DNA of 64,000 bases from Rheum nobile (GCA_027886185.1 WOAB01000606.1:868001-932000); one strand, 5' to 3'. Numbered from the stretch's first letter, positions 10,926 to 21,871 are shown. Notes: generated by a model not told the origin, from the sequence alone. Numbers and translations are program-made.

Positions 10926-12073
10926 TCAAGAATGCACATAAGGATTAGAAAACTTACCTCTCCTGGGTTGTTGCACTCGCTGGGCATTGTTCCTTGATGT
11001 AGGAAATCTGCGATCGTTCCTGAAAGCATAGTTCCCACGTTGTTCCCATCTCCCATAGCTTTGCCTAGGCTTCTGTTGTGGTGGAGTCTTTCTTCCTTGA
11101 AACCATGTTTCCTTGTGTGGTGTCTTCTTCTCAGGCCTTGGTTGGTGCCGCCTTGCACTTTGTGCACTTGATTTTGCCTTAGGAGCAACGTAGCCTAAAC
11201 CAGCGGTACTGTTCCTGGTGGCTTGCTTAAGCCAAATCTTGTGCGCTTTTGTTCCTGCATACCAAGATTGGTTAGTAGAACCATTGTTTTCAAGAAGACT
11301 TACCTTAGCCTCCAAGTGCTTGTTCCAGTCGTTGGCACTCTGCAACTTCCTTTGTAGAAGGAACAGTTCATCCTTGTCTTCAGCCTCGACACCTGGTTGT
11401 TCCTTAACAAACCGCAGCTCATACAACTTTTTCTCATTCTTAAGGTTAGTAGCAACAAGCTCATCAACCCTAAGTTTCATCTTTTCCAACTCAGTTTGGT
11501 CAGATGGAACAGTTCCCTCCTTAGAACTAGCATTCTCCAAGTCTTCTAAAAGTTTTAACTTTTCCTTCTCAAGACTCTTTACTCTAGCATGCAGTTCCTT
11601 ATTCTTAAAACTCAGATCTTCAGGATTAGATTTAAGAATAGCACACTCATCACAAGATAAGGAACAACTAGCAGCATCAAGTTGTTCACTCAACTCTTCC
11701 TTTTCCCTATAAACTTTCTCAATAAAGACTATCATGGAACGCTTGATACAACCCTTCAATTCATTATAAATATCAAAGTTGATTACCTCATCCTCGGAAT
11801 CAGAAGCACATTGTTCCTTAGCCACCAAACACAACTTGGTATTTGCCCATGACTCTGGATCAGATTCGGAATCACTTCCCCATGTGACAACAAAGGCTTT
11901 CTCCTTTCCCTTGCCCTTTTCCTTCCTGGAAGAGTCATCATCATCCTCCGACTCCTTCTTCAGGGGACAGTCCCTAGCAATGTGCCCCTTTCCTTAACAA
12001 TTGTAGCAAACAATGTTAGGATTCTTCTTGAAAGACTTGCCTTGATCCTTGCGATCCTTGTCTTTCTTGTTGA
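10926..12073 (-). pseudogene. Gag C-terminal part (zinc knuckle, coiled coil, basic tail)
   Basis: Continues the gag begun at 21834 across the nested gypsy insertion. Reading down the minus strand it has a CCHC zinc knuckle (C-YN-C-x-GKG-H-IARD-C) whose fifth position is a TAA stop at 11994-11996, a Ser/Asp/Glu-rich linker, and a long heptad-rich coiled coil (about 11750-11350). It ends with a basic Arg/Gln/Pro-rich tail at 10926. A long C-terminal extension with coiled coil is typical of Sirevirus gag. Gag would package the element RNA in cytoplasmic particles. The coding frame is otherwise open. The nonsense codon and the 9-kb insertion make it non-functional. Confidence 0.8.
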
Positions 12074-12078
12074 GGAGG
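12074..12078. repeat. Target-site duplication GGAGG (left copy)
   Basis: GGAGG immediately before TGATAGG of the gypsy LTR. It is repeated at 21042-21046 directly after the other LTR, which proves the nested insertion. Confidence 0.95.
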
Positions 12079-13430
12079 TGATAGGTGTCATTTCATGCAC
12101 CTTTACTAGCAATTATTAGCATCATTTGGAGGAGTTTAGGATGAGATTTGAGGCTAAGTCTGTGATCCAGAAGTTGTAGAGAAAAGTGAAGATATCCAGG
12201 GATTTACAGCTTAGATGGAGATGATGGAGATGGAGAAGGTTCTACTAGAGTTTATTGAAGAAGGCTACCAACACTTGGTAGTAATGAAGAGCAGAAGAGA
12301 AGAAGAAGAGGAGCTGTAGAAGGAGTGGGCGATTTCACCACCCCGCGCCAGATGCCACCGCGACCCGGCGGTGGGTCTCAGAGAAGAGTTGGCCGCGCCA
12401 GAAGAAGCCACCGCCCCGCGGTGGATCTCATCGCCCCGCGGTGGGCACGTCACGCCTCGCGGCCAGCAGCACAGATTTATTTCCTTTTATGCATTTCGGA
12501 TTTCCTTATTTTCTATTATTTTATTTCCTTTGTTATTTTGCATTAGGTTAATTTATTTTCCAAAACCTATTTAAGACCTTTTTCCTAGGTCTTGAGTGTG
12601 GAGCCAGACATCAGAATTCTACATTACGCAATTTAACTTTTCTATTAGGGTTTCATTCACCTTTGATGGAGCACTAATTTCCCTTTGTTCTACTAGACAT
12701 TTGAAGCAATACAGTTGATGTGTTTGTGAGATTTATATTCCTTGTTCTTATTCTTATAAGTGTTGGTTTGATTCTCTTGGTTATATTGAATATTGATTTA
12801 TTGTTATTCCTCATAGCCTGATCAACTAGGTTGAATACTATTTATCAATTGCTAGGATTTGCATATAGTGGAATACGAGTGCATATCTAGTGGCATACAC
12901 GATTGTTGCATATAGTGGAATACGAGTGCGCAATCGTGAGTGAGAATCATTTGCATGTTAAGTAGTAAGGTTTTCTTCTATTTGCATGTATCCTATATCC
13001 TTGTGTGCATTGCTATTGCTTTATTAGTGGTAAGGTTTTCTTCCATTGATATTGTGATAAGTCTATCAACAACTGTGAGAATTGGTAGTACTTAAGATCA
13101 GGGTGGGAACAACCATAAGAATAGTGAAAGAACTTGGATTGAATAGATTTCAGTGATCAAATTATATCTCTGTATTGTGGATCTCGTTCTAGTGGAACTC
13201 TTTTCCCCAATCATATTCTCAACTCAATCAAACTTGTTTGCTTTATTCTCCTTGATAACTAAAACCCCCCTTTCTTGTTACTTGTCAATCATAATTGCAT
13301 ACTTCATCAGATCTTTCATGTGGGTTCGACCCTTACTTGCTTACTATACATCCATTTAGTAGGTCTGTTAGGACATTTACTTTGACTAGGCCATTCAATG
13401 ATATTTGCATTGCATATTTCGGCCACGTCA
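12079..13430 (+). repeat. 5' LTR of the Athila-like element
   Basis: 1352 bp, TGATAGGTGTC...GGCCACGTCA, nearly identical to 19691-21041. A cluster of quasi-palindromic CACCGCCCCGCGGTGG-type words lies at about 12338-12466, followed by a TATA-like CTATTTAAGA at 12568-12577. The U5 contains the ACCCCCC and GGGTTCGACCC words common in this LTR class. Confidence 0.92.
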
Positions 13431-13434
13431 AATT

Positions 13435-13452
13435 TGGCGTCGTTGCCGGGGA
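13435..13452 (+). promoter_or_regulatory. Primer binding site (tRNA-Asp type)
   Basis: TGGCGTCGTTGCCGGGGA begins four bases after the 5' LTR. Athila-group elements use nearly this sequence (TGGCGCCGTTGCCGGGGA), complementary to the 3' end of tRNA-Asp, to prime minus-strand synthesis. Confidence 0.85.
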
Positions 13453-13647
13453 AGTTTTATGTTTTGTTGTGCGTTTTTGTGATTGACTTTGGTGGAGATC
13501 TATCTTATAGTCGACACTCGTTCTACTGACTCTCCTCTAGCTGCTTTTGATCCAGAAATCGACAGATCGTTCCGTGCGAACCTACGCGATCAAGAAGAAG
13601 AAGCCGAGGTTGAGACCGTTGAAACAATTGACATCCCTGCTGTTGCA

Positions 13648-15297
13648 ATGGCCGGAACTCTGAGAGAGCTGACTGAACTGAACATCGGGGCACAACCCTT
13701 GGCTGTCATCATCCCTGCGCTTGGCGAAGGGGTGAACTTTGAGCTGAAGTCTGGAGTTGTTGCTTATCTCCCGAAATTCCATGGTTTGAGTGGAGAGGAC
13801 CCGATATCTCATCTGGGTAAATTCCACAATGTCTGCATGACTATGAAGCCAAGGAATGTGACGGAGGATCAAATCAAGATGAGAGCCTTTGGATTTTCTT
13901 TGCTAGACTCTGCTAGCGACTGGTATTATCACTTGCCATCAGGGACTATAGATACCTGGACTAAACTGCACAAGGCGTTTCTTGACAAGTACTTCCCAAC
14001 GAAGAAGGCGAATGCTTTGAAAAAGGCAATTGCTAACATTGAGCAGGCTGGTGATGAGACGCTATATGACTATCTTGAGAGGTACAAGAGGCTTTGCTCT
14101 AGCTGCCCGTTCCACGGATACGCCAAGCAGGATCTTATTCTCTACTTGTATAATGGTATGCTAGATCAGGAAAGAAGGATGGTTGACACTGCATGCGGTG
14201 GAAGCATTCTGAATCTGACACCGGATGCAGCCATGGAGAGATTTCAGGAGATGAGTGAGAGTACCAGGAGCTTTGGAAAGACATATCAGAGAAAGGCAGT
14301 CAATGCTATGACTCCTGCAGGACCGGGCTCAGTGCTGAAGGAGTTAGCTGAGTTGAAGGAGATGGTGAAGAGAATGGTGAACCAAAACACTCCTCAACAA
14401 GTCAAGGCATGTGGAATTTGTTGTGATCAATTCCACCCTACCGATACTTGTCCTCAACTGCAGGAGGAAGGTACTGCTGAAGTGAATGTTGTAGGAGGTT
14501 ACGGACCCCCTAGACCACAATTTGGTGGACAGCCTAACTACAATCCGAGAGGGCGAGACCATCCGGGTTTCAGGTGGAGCGACCCCCAAGGTGGTCAACA
14601 GCCAGCACAATAGCAATACCAGCAGAGAGTCCCGTACCAACAGAGGCCTCAAGGCCAAACCTCTGGTGCTACTACTGAAGAGATGTTAAAGACTCTGACT
14701 CAGCATTTCGCCACTCATGTTCAAGCTACTGAGTCAAGCATAAAGAATATGGAGAGGCAGATTGGCCAACTGGCTGATGTTGTAACCAAGATTGACCAGA
14801 GGACATCTAACTCCCTACCCTCTCAGACTACAGTGAATCCAAGGGAGAATGTGAGTGCCATCACCCTCAGAAGTGGAAAGAAGCTGGTCGTTCCTCCTAT
14901 TGCTGAAGAGGATAGCGAGTCTGGGAAGAAGAATATCGGTGACCGCCCCGCAGTGGACTCCACCGCGACCCGGCGACAAGTTGAGGTTGAGGCCAGGAAA
15001 GAAGTATGCCTGCCACCGCCCCGCGGCGACACTAGCCGCGACCCGAAGGCAAGTCTCAGTAATCCCACCGCGACCTCACCGCCCCGCGGCGATAATCACC
15101 GCCCCGCGGTGAGCCTATCACGACTCGGCCTCCAAAATCCTTGCTCTGCAGAAGAGATCTGTGTTGATGATTATGTTCGTCCGTTTTTTTCCCCTCTTGG
15201 TTCCGAGAAGCCACCAGCACCTTTTCCCGAGGCGCTAAAGGCTAGAAGGGTCGCCGACGACAGTGATCTTTTCGAGACGTTCCGAAACTGTGAGGTG
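13648..15297 (+). pseudogene. Athila-like gag with one in-frame stop, cut by a MITE
   Basis: Open frame from 13483; the first ATG is 13648 (MAGTLREL). Residues then follow the Retrotrans_gag pattern: LPKFHGLSGEDPISHL, DSASDWYYHLPSGTIDTW, KFFL/KYFPTKKAN-type and ETLYDYLERYKRLC blocks. A knuckle-like CGICCDQFHPTDTCP is at about 14410. A TAG at 14611-14613 interrupts an otherwise continuous frame that runs on through ITLRSGK (about 14862) to the MITE at 15298. A proline/arginine-rich insert at 14940-15120 is encoded by the same CCGCCCCGCGG words that occur in the LTR. Gag forms the particle and binds RNA. The stop looks like CAG to TAG. Which upstream codon normally starts translation is uncertain. 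Confidence 0.85.
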
Positions 15298-15940
15298 CAA
15301 GGTTATTAAAATCGGGATTTTAGGATCGGATCACAGGGGACCCTCTGGATCGGATCGTAAAATCGGATCGTAAAGTCGTAAGATTTTGTAAACAACTAAA
15401 AATTAATTTAATAATAAAATATGAACGTCATTTAAGAAAAATATAAATAGATATTTAGAATTTTAAATATTAAACTTTAGAACATTAATACAATGGACCA
15501 TTGATTCACCGAAACTCAAGCCATATACACTACATTGTCAAAACTAATTGGATTTAGGACATGCGTAAATGAGACGTGAAGATTTTGAACAATCATTATT
15601 AGGGTTGCTTTAATTTTTTATCACGCATGAGTGAAATTTTGGGATTTTGAGTGTGACTACATGGGAGAGACGTATATATGGAGAGCGTAAATATGAGAGA
15701 GGTGGAAATTTGGAAAAATTGGGCTCTCAAACGAGGTGTTAGTAGCTCGTACAAGTTCAACGTTAGGATCTTACTCGGATCTTATAATCGTAAGATTCTA
15801 CTGATCCTTTGAGATCCTGTAAGATCCAGAGTTAGATTTTGACATTAATAGATTTTAGTAATAGATCCGGATCAAACACCCTACCTTGGATCGTAAAATC
15901 TTAGGATTGTAAGATCCGGATCTAGATTTTAATAACCATG
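15298..15940. mobile_element. hAT-type MITE with 8-bp target duplication
   Basis: Ends CAAGGTTATTAAAATC and GATTTTAATAACCATG are imperfect terminal inverted repeats. GTGAGGTG is duplicated at 15290-15297 and 15941-15948. Eight-bp duplications and CA..TG ends fit the hAT superfamily. The interior is AT-rich with repeated GGATCGTAAAATC/GTAAGATCC words near both ends and no coding capacity. Removing it and one duplication restores the gag-protease frame. Confidence 0.88.
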
Positions 15941-16416
15941 GTGAGGTGAATGTTCCTCTTCTCAAGCTTATTAAGGCTATCCCTCGATATGCCAAGTTTT
16001 TGAAGGAGCTGTGCACCGTCAAGAGGACACAAAAGTTGAAGGTCCAGAAGAAGGTTCCGGTTGGTGAACATATCTCGGCGGTATTTCAAAGGCGTATGCC
16101 TGAGAAGTGCAAGGATCCAGGTACGTTCACTATTCTTATTGCTATAGATGAGCATCGATTTGGGAAAGCCTTGCTAGACTTGGGTGCCTCTATTAATGTT
16201 TTGCCTTATTCATTGATTGAGAATTTAGGAGTAGGACCCTTGCATGATACCAATATTGTGATACAACTTGCTGATGGTTCTTGTGTGTCTCCTAAGGGTA
16301 TTGTGGAGGATGTTCTTGTTAAGATAGGTCCTTTGATTTTTCCTGCTGATTTCTTTGTTATGGATATGGACTATGATGAGCAGGTTGCTCCTGTTATATT
16401 AGGTCGACTTTTATGA
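15941..16416 (+). pseudogene. Athila-like aspartic protease region
   Basis: The gag-pol frame resumes after the MITE (EVNVPLLKLIKAIPRYAKFLKELC). The retroviral-type protease core follows: LLDLGASINVLPYSLIENLG around 16170-16235, with D-L-G-A-S as the active-site triad form usual for Athila elements, then the IQLADGS flap and the FFVMDMDYDEQVAPVILGR segment. The frame stops at 16416 because one base is missing at about 16410, where GRPFMKTA is expected. The sequence continues in another frame from 16413. The enzyme would cleave the gag-pol precursor. It is non-functional in this copy. Confidence 0.82.
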
Positions 16417-16931
16417 AAACAGCCATGACAAAGATTGATGTAGATAGTGGAACTTTGACTATGGAATTTGATGGAATAATTTTTGAGGATAATATTCATA
16501 AGGCCAACTCCATTGAATTGCCTCCCCTTCGCTGCATTAGTGATATTGATAATCCTATTCAGGAAAATATTAAGCCTAGTGTAGTGGAGACCATAGTTGA
16601 ACTGTCTGCTATTGCTGAACCTTTTGATTTGCATGAGTATGATGTCTTACTCGATGACATAGGAGAGTCTATTCCCTCTAATTTGGGCACTTGCCCCCCT
16701 GCACTAACCATACAAGGCTGTGAGCCTTCATCTAGTGTCATGCAGCATGATCAGGTCAAGCCCTATCGGCCCCCACATCGCTCTAAGTATGGGGGAGATG
16801 CTCCAAAGGGAGCAATCATGGAGTCATTGGCTAAGAGGGAACATGGTATAAGGTCCAAGCCTTTCCATGGGAAGTCCCAGCAGGAAGAGACGAGTAAGAG
16901 GATTCCGAGGGGATCCTATTTTAGGTGGTGA
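16413..16931 (+). pseudogene. Post-protease segment, pol truncated before RT
   Basis: This is the frame-shifted continuation of the protease: MKTAMTKIDVDSGTLTMEFDG, then an acidic linker and a basic end stopping at 16929-16931 (GSYFRW). In complete Athila elements this linker leads into reverse transcriptase. Here it ends and the non-coding post-pol motif follows within about 10 bases, so RT, RNase H and integrase (roughly 2.5-3 kb) are missing as one deletion. The end of this frame may already derive from beyond the deletion point. Confidence 0.7.
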
Positions 16932-17770
16932 TTGATCTGCAGTACGTCGAGCCAACGACGTTAACTAAGGCGCTATCCGGGAGGCAACCCGAGGTAGTTT
17001 TTCTAAATTTTTCTTTTCTCTTAGATTGATTTCGTAATTTGTTTTGCTTTGTTTCGTTTGCCTGTCACTAACATTTCAGGTACGAAAGTAAATGGAGAGA
17101 GACGGTGTTCCCAGCCAATTCTCACCGCCCCGCGGTAGAAGCCACTGCCCCGCGGTGGAGGTCTGGTATGCCTTCTCAACTCCGAGAAAAAAAAAGAATA
17201 AAGGGCCTCGAAAAAACCTTAAACGGGGAGTAAAATTTTTATTTCTTGAGTGGTAACTAAGGATTTGACGGTTTGGGCCCCCTTTTGGGCCGAGATTTCT
17301 CTTTGGGCCATTGTATATGACTGGCCCCATCAACCCCTTTTCTTCCTATTCCATTTCCCTAACCTAGCCCCTACTCTCTCAAACCCTCCATATCCAACAC
17401 CCCTCTCAAGTTCTCCAAGCCAAATCCCTCATTCTCCCCCCAATCCCTCTCATTCTTGGTCCGATCCTAGCCTCCAAATACCTTAATCTTGAGTCTCCTT
17501 GCCCAATTTGGAGTCTAGCCTCACAAACAAGCCAAACACATAACCCCACCGCGTCGCTGTCGTCCATCGCCCCGCATTGCCCCGCCTTGCGTCGCCTGCC
17601 ACCGCCCCGTGGCGACCCCCACCATGACCCGGTGTGAAGTTCCAGTTGTCTCACCGTGACCCGGCGACTCGTCCACCGCCCCGCGTCGAGACCGCCAGAC
17701 TTCGTGCTTTCGCTTGTTTTGTAAGTCCTCTTTGGTCGCCCTTTGTTTTGAGCATCTCAATTCATTACTT
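16932..17770 (+). other. Leader before the 3' ORF, with conserved post-pol motif and GC-rich words
   Basis: At about 16940-16995 it carries GTCGAGCCAACGACGTTAA and GGGAGGCAACCC, a motif widely conserved after pol in plant Athila/Tat-type elements. CACCGCCCCGCGG-type words recur at 17115-17160 and 17550-17690. No ORF is convincing. The open frame reaching 17714 has its first ATG at 17771. Confidence 0.65.
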
Positions 17771-18919
17771 ATGGCACTTAGAGGTAGGAAGCAAGTATCT
17801 ACGAGGGATGAGAATGAGGTCTACAATGTTGTGAAGGAGAGGAAGGTGTTGGCTACTAAATTCTTTGATAAGCCGATGTTGGCTGAGTTTGGTATACTGG
17901 AGTGTGTATCCATGTGCTTAGCAGAGTGTGGCCTGGGGACTTTCTTGAACAAGGCCGCTGATGCTTATCCCGAGCTGTGTTACCAGTTCATTGCCTCGTT
18001 TAAGAGGTATCCTGATGGCTCCGCTGACAAGAGATTGATGAAGGTCACGTTCACATACAATGGTCGTGATTATACTTTGTCTGCTGAGGAGATTCGTGGT
18101 GCCCTGGGCATTACAAAGGAGCGATCTGATGGGTGGTCTGGTGGCATCATTGAGACGGATATGATGGGGTTTTGGGAGGCTGCCACGCATAGGACGTTCA
18201 AGAAGGGCCAGGAGGTGAATTCGAAGTTGGTGAACCCTTGCCTAAGGTTGATCCACAAGGTGTTGATGAGAAATTTCTTTGGCCATGCTGATGATGATAA
18301 GGTCCCTTTGAAGGATTTTCAGTGGTTTTTGAGCATCTTGGAGCTTGTTACGTACACGCCGTGTTGCGCTACCCTCTTTCTGGATTCCCTGAAGAGGATT
18401 CGTGATGGTGAGCCATGTGATATTTATGGGGGTGGTTTGATCACCCTTCTTTGTGCTGACATTATAGCTACCGATCGGATTCCTCGACTTGTTGCTCACG
18501 CGGTGTATGATATAGAGCACATGAAAGTGTGCTCGATGCTGAAACCATTGGGCAGGGATGGTGATTTGGTTTGGTCTTCATATGATGGTCATATTCTGAT
18601 TCTTCCCCGGGTTTTCACTTATTCTCCTTCATTTGCGGATTGGTGGATTCCCAGTGATAGCAGAGTTATGGCCGACGCTACCCCTGTTGCTGCTCCTTCG
18701 GGTCCGTTTGGAGAGGACCCTAGTGCTGGTGCTGCTGCTGCTGAGTTTGTGGGTGAGGATGCCCCTTTGCCTACCCAGTTTGATGCGCCCTCGTCTTCTT
18801 ATGCTCCTGCCACACCTTGGCAGGAGTTGTATGCAAGATTTGATGCATTCTCGGTGCAGCAAACGCATTGGAACACCCGAGTAGAGACCGGTCTACAGAC
18901 TTGGCAGACCCAGTTCTGA
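17771..18919 (+). pseudogene. 3' ORF of the Athila-like element (plant transposon-protein domain), nonsense-truncated
   Basis: From ATG 17771 (MALRGRKQV) it encodes about 380 residues. Recognisable order: KFFDKPMLAEFG, CLAECGLGTFLNKA, LCYQFIASF, a GRDYTLSAEEIRGALGI block and a later LRLIHKVLMRNFFGH block. The C-terminal part is Ala/Pro-rich. The same order of blocks appears in the Sirevirus 3' ORF at 1141-2754. A TGA at 18917-18919 interrupts a frame that continues (ADVDERLDAMDAHMMDYF) to about 19010, so the true product was slightly longer; CGA to TGA would explain it. It lies in the so-called env position, but I see no signal peptide or convincing transmembrane segment. Function is unknown. 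Confidence 0.72.
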
Positions 18920-19690
18920 GCTGATGTAGATGAGCGTCTGGACGCTATGGACGCTCATATGATGGACTACTTCGGGAGGTTCCCACCACCACCGCCATCA
19001 GGCCCCACAGTGAGTTTATTTCTCCTGCCCCTATTTTATTTGTTGTTCTCTTTTCTACATTGAGGACAATGTTCGGTTTAAGTATGAGGGAGGGATTTAG
19101 ACTTGCTATCTGTCTATCTTTTGTACATAGCTTTGTTTTTATGTAATTTCCATTCGAGTATTTCTTTTCAAATTCAAAAAAAAAACGAAAAAGCCAAAAA
19201 GATGTAAAAAGGCAATCAAAATCCTGGGATGAGCTGAAAACCCGAAAGGGCGGTTCATGTAAGAAGCAGGTAGTCCGACTGGTATAGACCGGTGCAAAAG
19301 TGGACTGGAGTGATGCGAGTATTTGTGAGATATCTAGCAAAATGAAATGAGTGGCTAGGTGAAAACCCGAGAGGGCGCCTAGGCAAGATGAGCGTAAAAG
19401 AAGAAGAGTGATTTTAGGATTTCTCATTATTCTTGGCGAGGCGTCATAAGAAGGGGAGTCATAAGGAGGACTCGGGTAGGCCACTCTTGGAGCGATAAGG
19501 AGCTAGATTGGAGTTAGGATTAGAATTATCTTTGCATCACTTGTTTTGGTTGTCTAGAGCTAATTGTTGATATGTTGTAGTTGCTGGTGTCTTATTTTCT
19601 TGTACTTCCTGAGGCCTTGGTGTTTGATTGAGAGAGTAGGTTTATCTTTAGCTTACTCAGGACGAGTAAAGGTCTAAGTATGGGGGAATT
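18920..19690 (+). other. 3' non-coding region and polypurine tract of the Athila-like element
   Basis: Holds the tail of the 3' ORF to about 19010, then non-coding sequence with two near-repeats of GAAAACCCGA[A/G]AGGGCG (about 19236 and 19363). The PPT AAGTATGGGGGAATT ends at 19690, directly before the 3' LTR. Confidence 0.7.
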
Positions 19691-21041
19691 TGATAGGTGT
19701 CATTTCATGCACCTTTACTAGCAATTATTAGCATCATTTGGAGGAGTTTAGGATGACATTTGAGGCTAAGTCTGTGATCCAAAAGTTGTAGAGAAAAGTG
19801 AAGATATCCAGGGATTTACAACTTAGATGGAGATGATGAAGATGGAGAAGGTTCTGCTAGAGTTTATTGGAGAAGGCTACCAACACTTGGTAGTAATGAA
19901 GAGTAGAAGAGAAGAAGAAGAGGAGCTGTAGAAGGAGTGGGCGATTTCACCGCCCCGCGCTAGATGCCACCGCGACCCGGCGGTGGGTCTCAGAGAAGAG
20001 TTGGCCGCGCCAGAAGAAGCCACCGCCCCGCGGTGGATCTCACCGCCCCGCGGTGGGCACGTCACGCCTCGTGGCCAGCAGCACAGATTTATTTCCTTTT
20101 ATGCATTTCAGATTTCCTTATTTTCTATTATTTTATTTCCTTTGTTATTTTGCATTAGGTTAATTTATTTTCCAAAACCTATTTAAGACCTTTTTCTAGG
20201 TCTTGAGTGGGGAGCCAGACATCAGAATTCTACATTACGCAATTTAACTTTTCTATTAGGGTTTCATTCACCTTTGATGGAGCACTAATTTCCCTTTGTT
20301 CTACTAGACGTTTGAAGCAATACAGTTGATGTGTTTGTGAGATTTATATTCCTTGTTCTTATTCTTATAAGTGTTGGTTTGATTCTCTTGGTTATATTGA
20401 ATATTGATTTATTGTTATTCCTCATAGCCTGATCAACTAGGTTGAATACTATTTATCAATTGCTAGGATTTGCATATAGTGGAATACGAGTGCATATCTA
20501 GTGGCATACACGATTATTGCATATAGTGGAATACGAGTGCGCAATCGTGAGTGAGAATCATTTGCATGTTAAGTAGTAAGGTTTTCTTCTATTTGCATGT
20601 ATCCTATATCCTTGTGTGCATTGCTATTGCTTTATTGGTGGTAAGGTTTTCTTCCATTGATATTGTGATAAGTCTATCAACAACTGTGAGAATTGGTAGT
20701 ACTTAAGATCAGGGTGGGAACAACCATAAGAATAGTGAAAGAACTTGGATTGAATAGATTTCAGTGATCAAATTATATCTCTGTATTGTGGATCTCGTTC
20801 TAGTGGAACTCTTTTCCCCAATCATATTCTCAACTCAATCAAACTTGTTTGCTTTATTCTCCTTGATAACTAAAACCCCCCTTCCTTGTTACTTGTCAAT
20901 CATAATTGCATACTTTATCAGATCTTCCCTGTGGATTCGACCCTTACTTGCTTACTATACATCCATTTAGTAGGTATGTTAGGACATTTACTTTGACTAG
21001 GTCATTCAACGATATTTGCATTGCATATTTGGGCCACGTCA
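19691..21041 (+). repeat. 3' LTR of the Athila-like element
   Basis: Near-identical partner of 12079-13430, with the same TGATAGG and CACGTCA ends, motif cluster (about 19950-20070) and TATA-like box. It is followed by GGAGG at 21042-21046, the target duplication. Confidence 0.93.
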
Positions 21042-21046
21042 GGAGG

Positions 21047-21834
21047 CCTCTCATAGCATTCATGATGAGCGCCACTTTCGGGTCCTTGTCCTCCTTGTCC
21101 TTCTTGCCCGCCTTTACTTGCTTCAACGCTTTATAAACTTTCAAGGCCATCGTTCCCTTCGGGGGACTTTCATCTTTATAAGATTTCAGCTTGTCTTCAT
21201 GAGAAGTGAGAGATCCTATGAGGTGCTCCAAAGGTAAGGAACTCAGATCCTTGGCTTCTTCAATCGTCGTTACCTTGGGAATCCACTTCTTGGGTAGACT
21301 TCGCATCATCTTTCGAACTTTATCTTCAGTGGTGTACACCTTTCCCAAACAAGTTAGCTCATTAACAATAACATTGAAACGGGCAAACATCTCCTTTATG
21401 GACTCATCCTTTTCCATCTTAAACAATTCATATTATTTGACAAGAAAGTCTATCTTGTTTTTCTTAACCTCAATGGAACCGTCATGAGTCGCACACAACA
21501 TGTCCCACATTTTCTTAGCACTTGTGCAAGCCGAAACCCTGATATACTCACTATCACATAATGCATGGATAAACAGTTTCATAGCCTTGTGGTTCTTAGA
21601 GATCACCTTCTTGTCCTCGTCATCCCAATCACCCTTTGATTTGGGAACGATCTCACCCTTATCGTTCTTCGTGGAAGGAACTACCGGTCCATCAACAACG
21701 ATGTCCCAAAGATCCAAGTCCTCACATTTGATGAATATCTCCATCTTTTTCTTCCACCAACTGAATTTATCTCCTTCGGAGAGAGGAGGACACGCCATTG
21801 AGTAGCCTTGACTGTTCCCGTCGTGGGTACTCAT
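21047..21834 (-). pseudogene. Gag N-terminal part of the gag-only Sirevirus-like element
   Basis: Starts at ATG 21834 (MSTHDGNSQGY) and reads leftward. An N-terminal DKFSWWKKKMEIFIK block, LWDIVVDGP, a KAMKLFIHALCDSEY block, and after the stop a SIKEMFARFNVIVNEL block match the UBN2-type gag domain of copia elements. A TAA at 21433-21435 (inferred CAA to TAA) interrupts the frame. After it the frame continues to the GGAGG target site at 21046, where the gypsy element is inserted. The gag resumes at 12078. Together with 10926-12073 it gives the full gag. Confidence 0.85.
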
Positions 21835-21871
21835 CTTTTCCTGAAAACTAACACAAATCTAGAGCAACCTT

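Larger units (their letters stand above)
12079..21041 (+). mobile_element. Athila-like Ty3/gypsy element without RT/IN, nested in a copia gag
   Basis: Complete LTR-to-LTR element with perfect GGAGG target duplications. Order: LTR, PBS, gag, protease, a conserved post-pol motif, a 3' ORF, PPT, LTR. No reverse transcriptase, RNase H or integrase motif occurs anywhere in it, so it is non-autonomous. It carries a 643-bp MITE in gag-protease. The two LTRs differ at few positions by eye, so the insertion is relatively recent. Athila is inferred from the DLGAS protease, the ITLRSGK motif, the PBS and the 3' ORF position. Confidence 0.88.

Noticed and set aside
10818..11188. Other-frame ORFs over the gag C-terminus (10820-11188 minus, 11218-11712 plus)
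   Set aside because: They are shadows of the coiled-coil and basic gag frame; neither has recognisable content.
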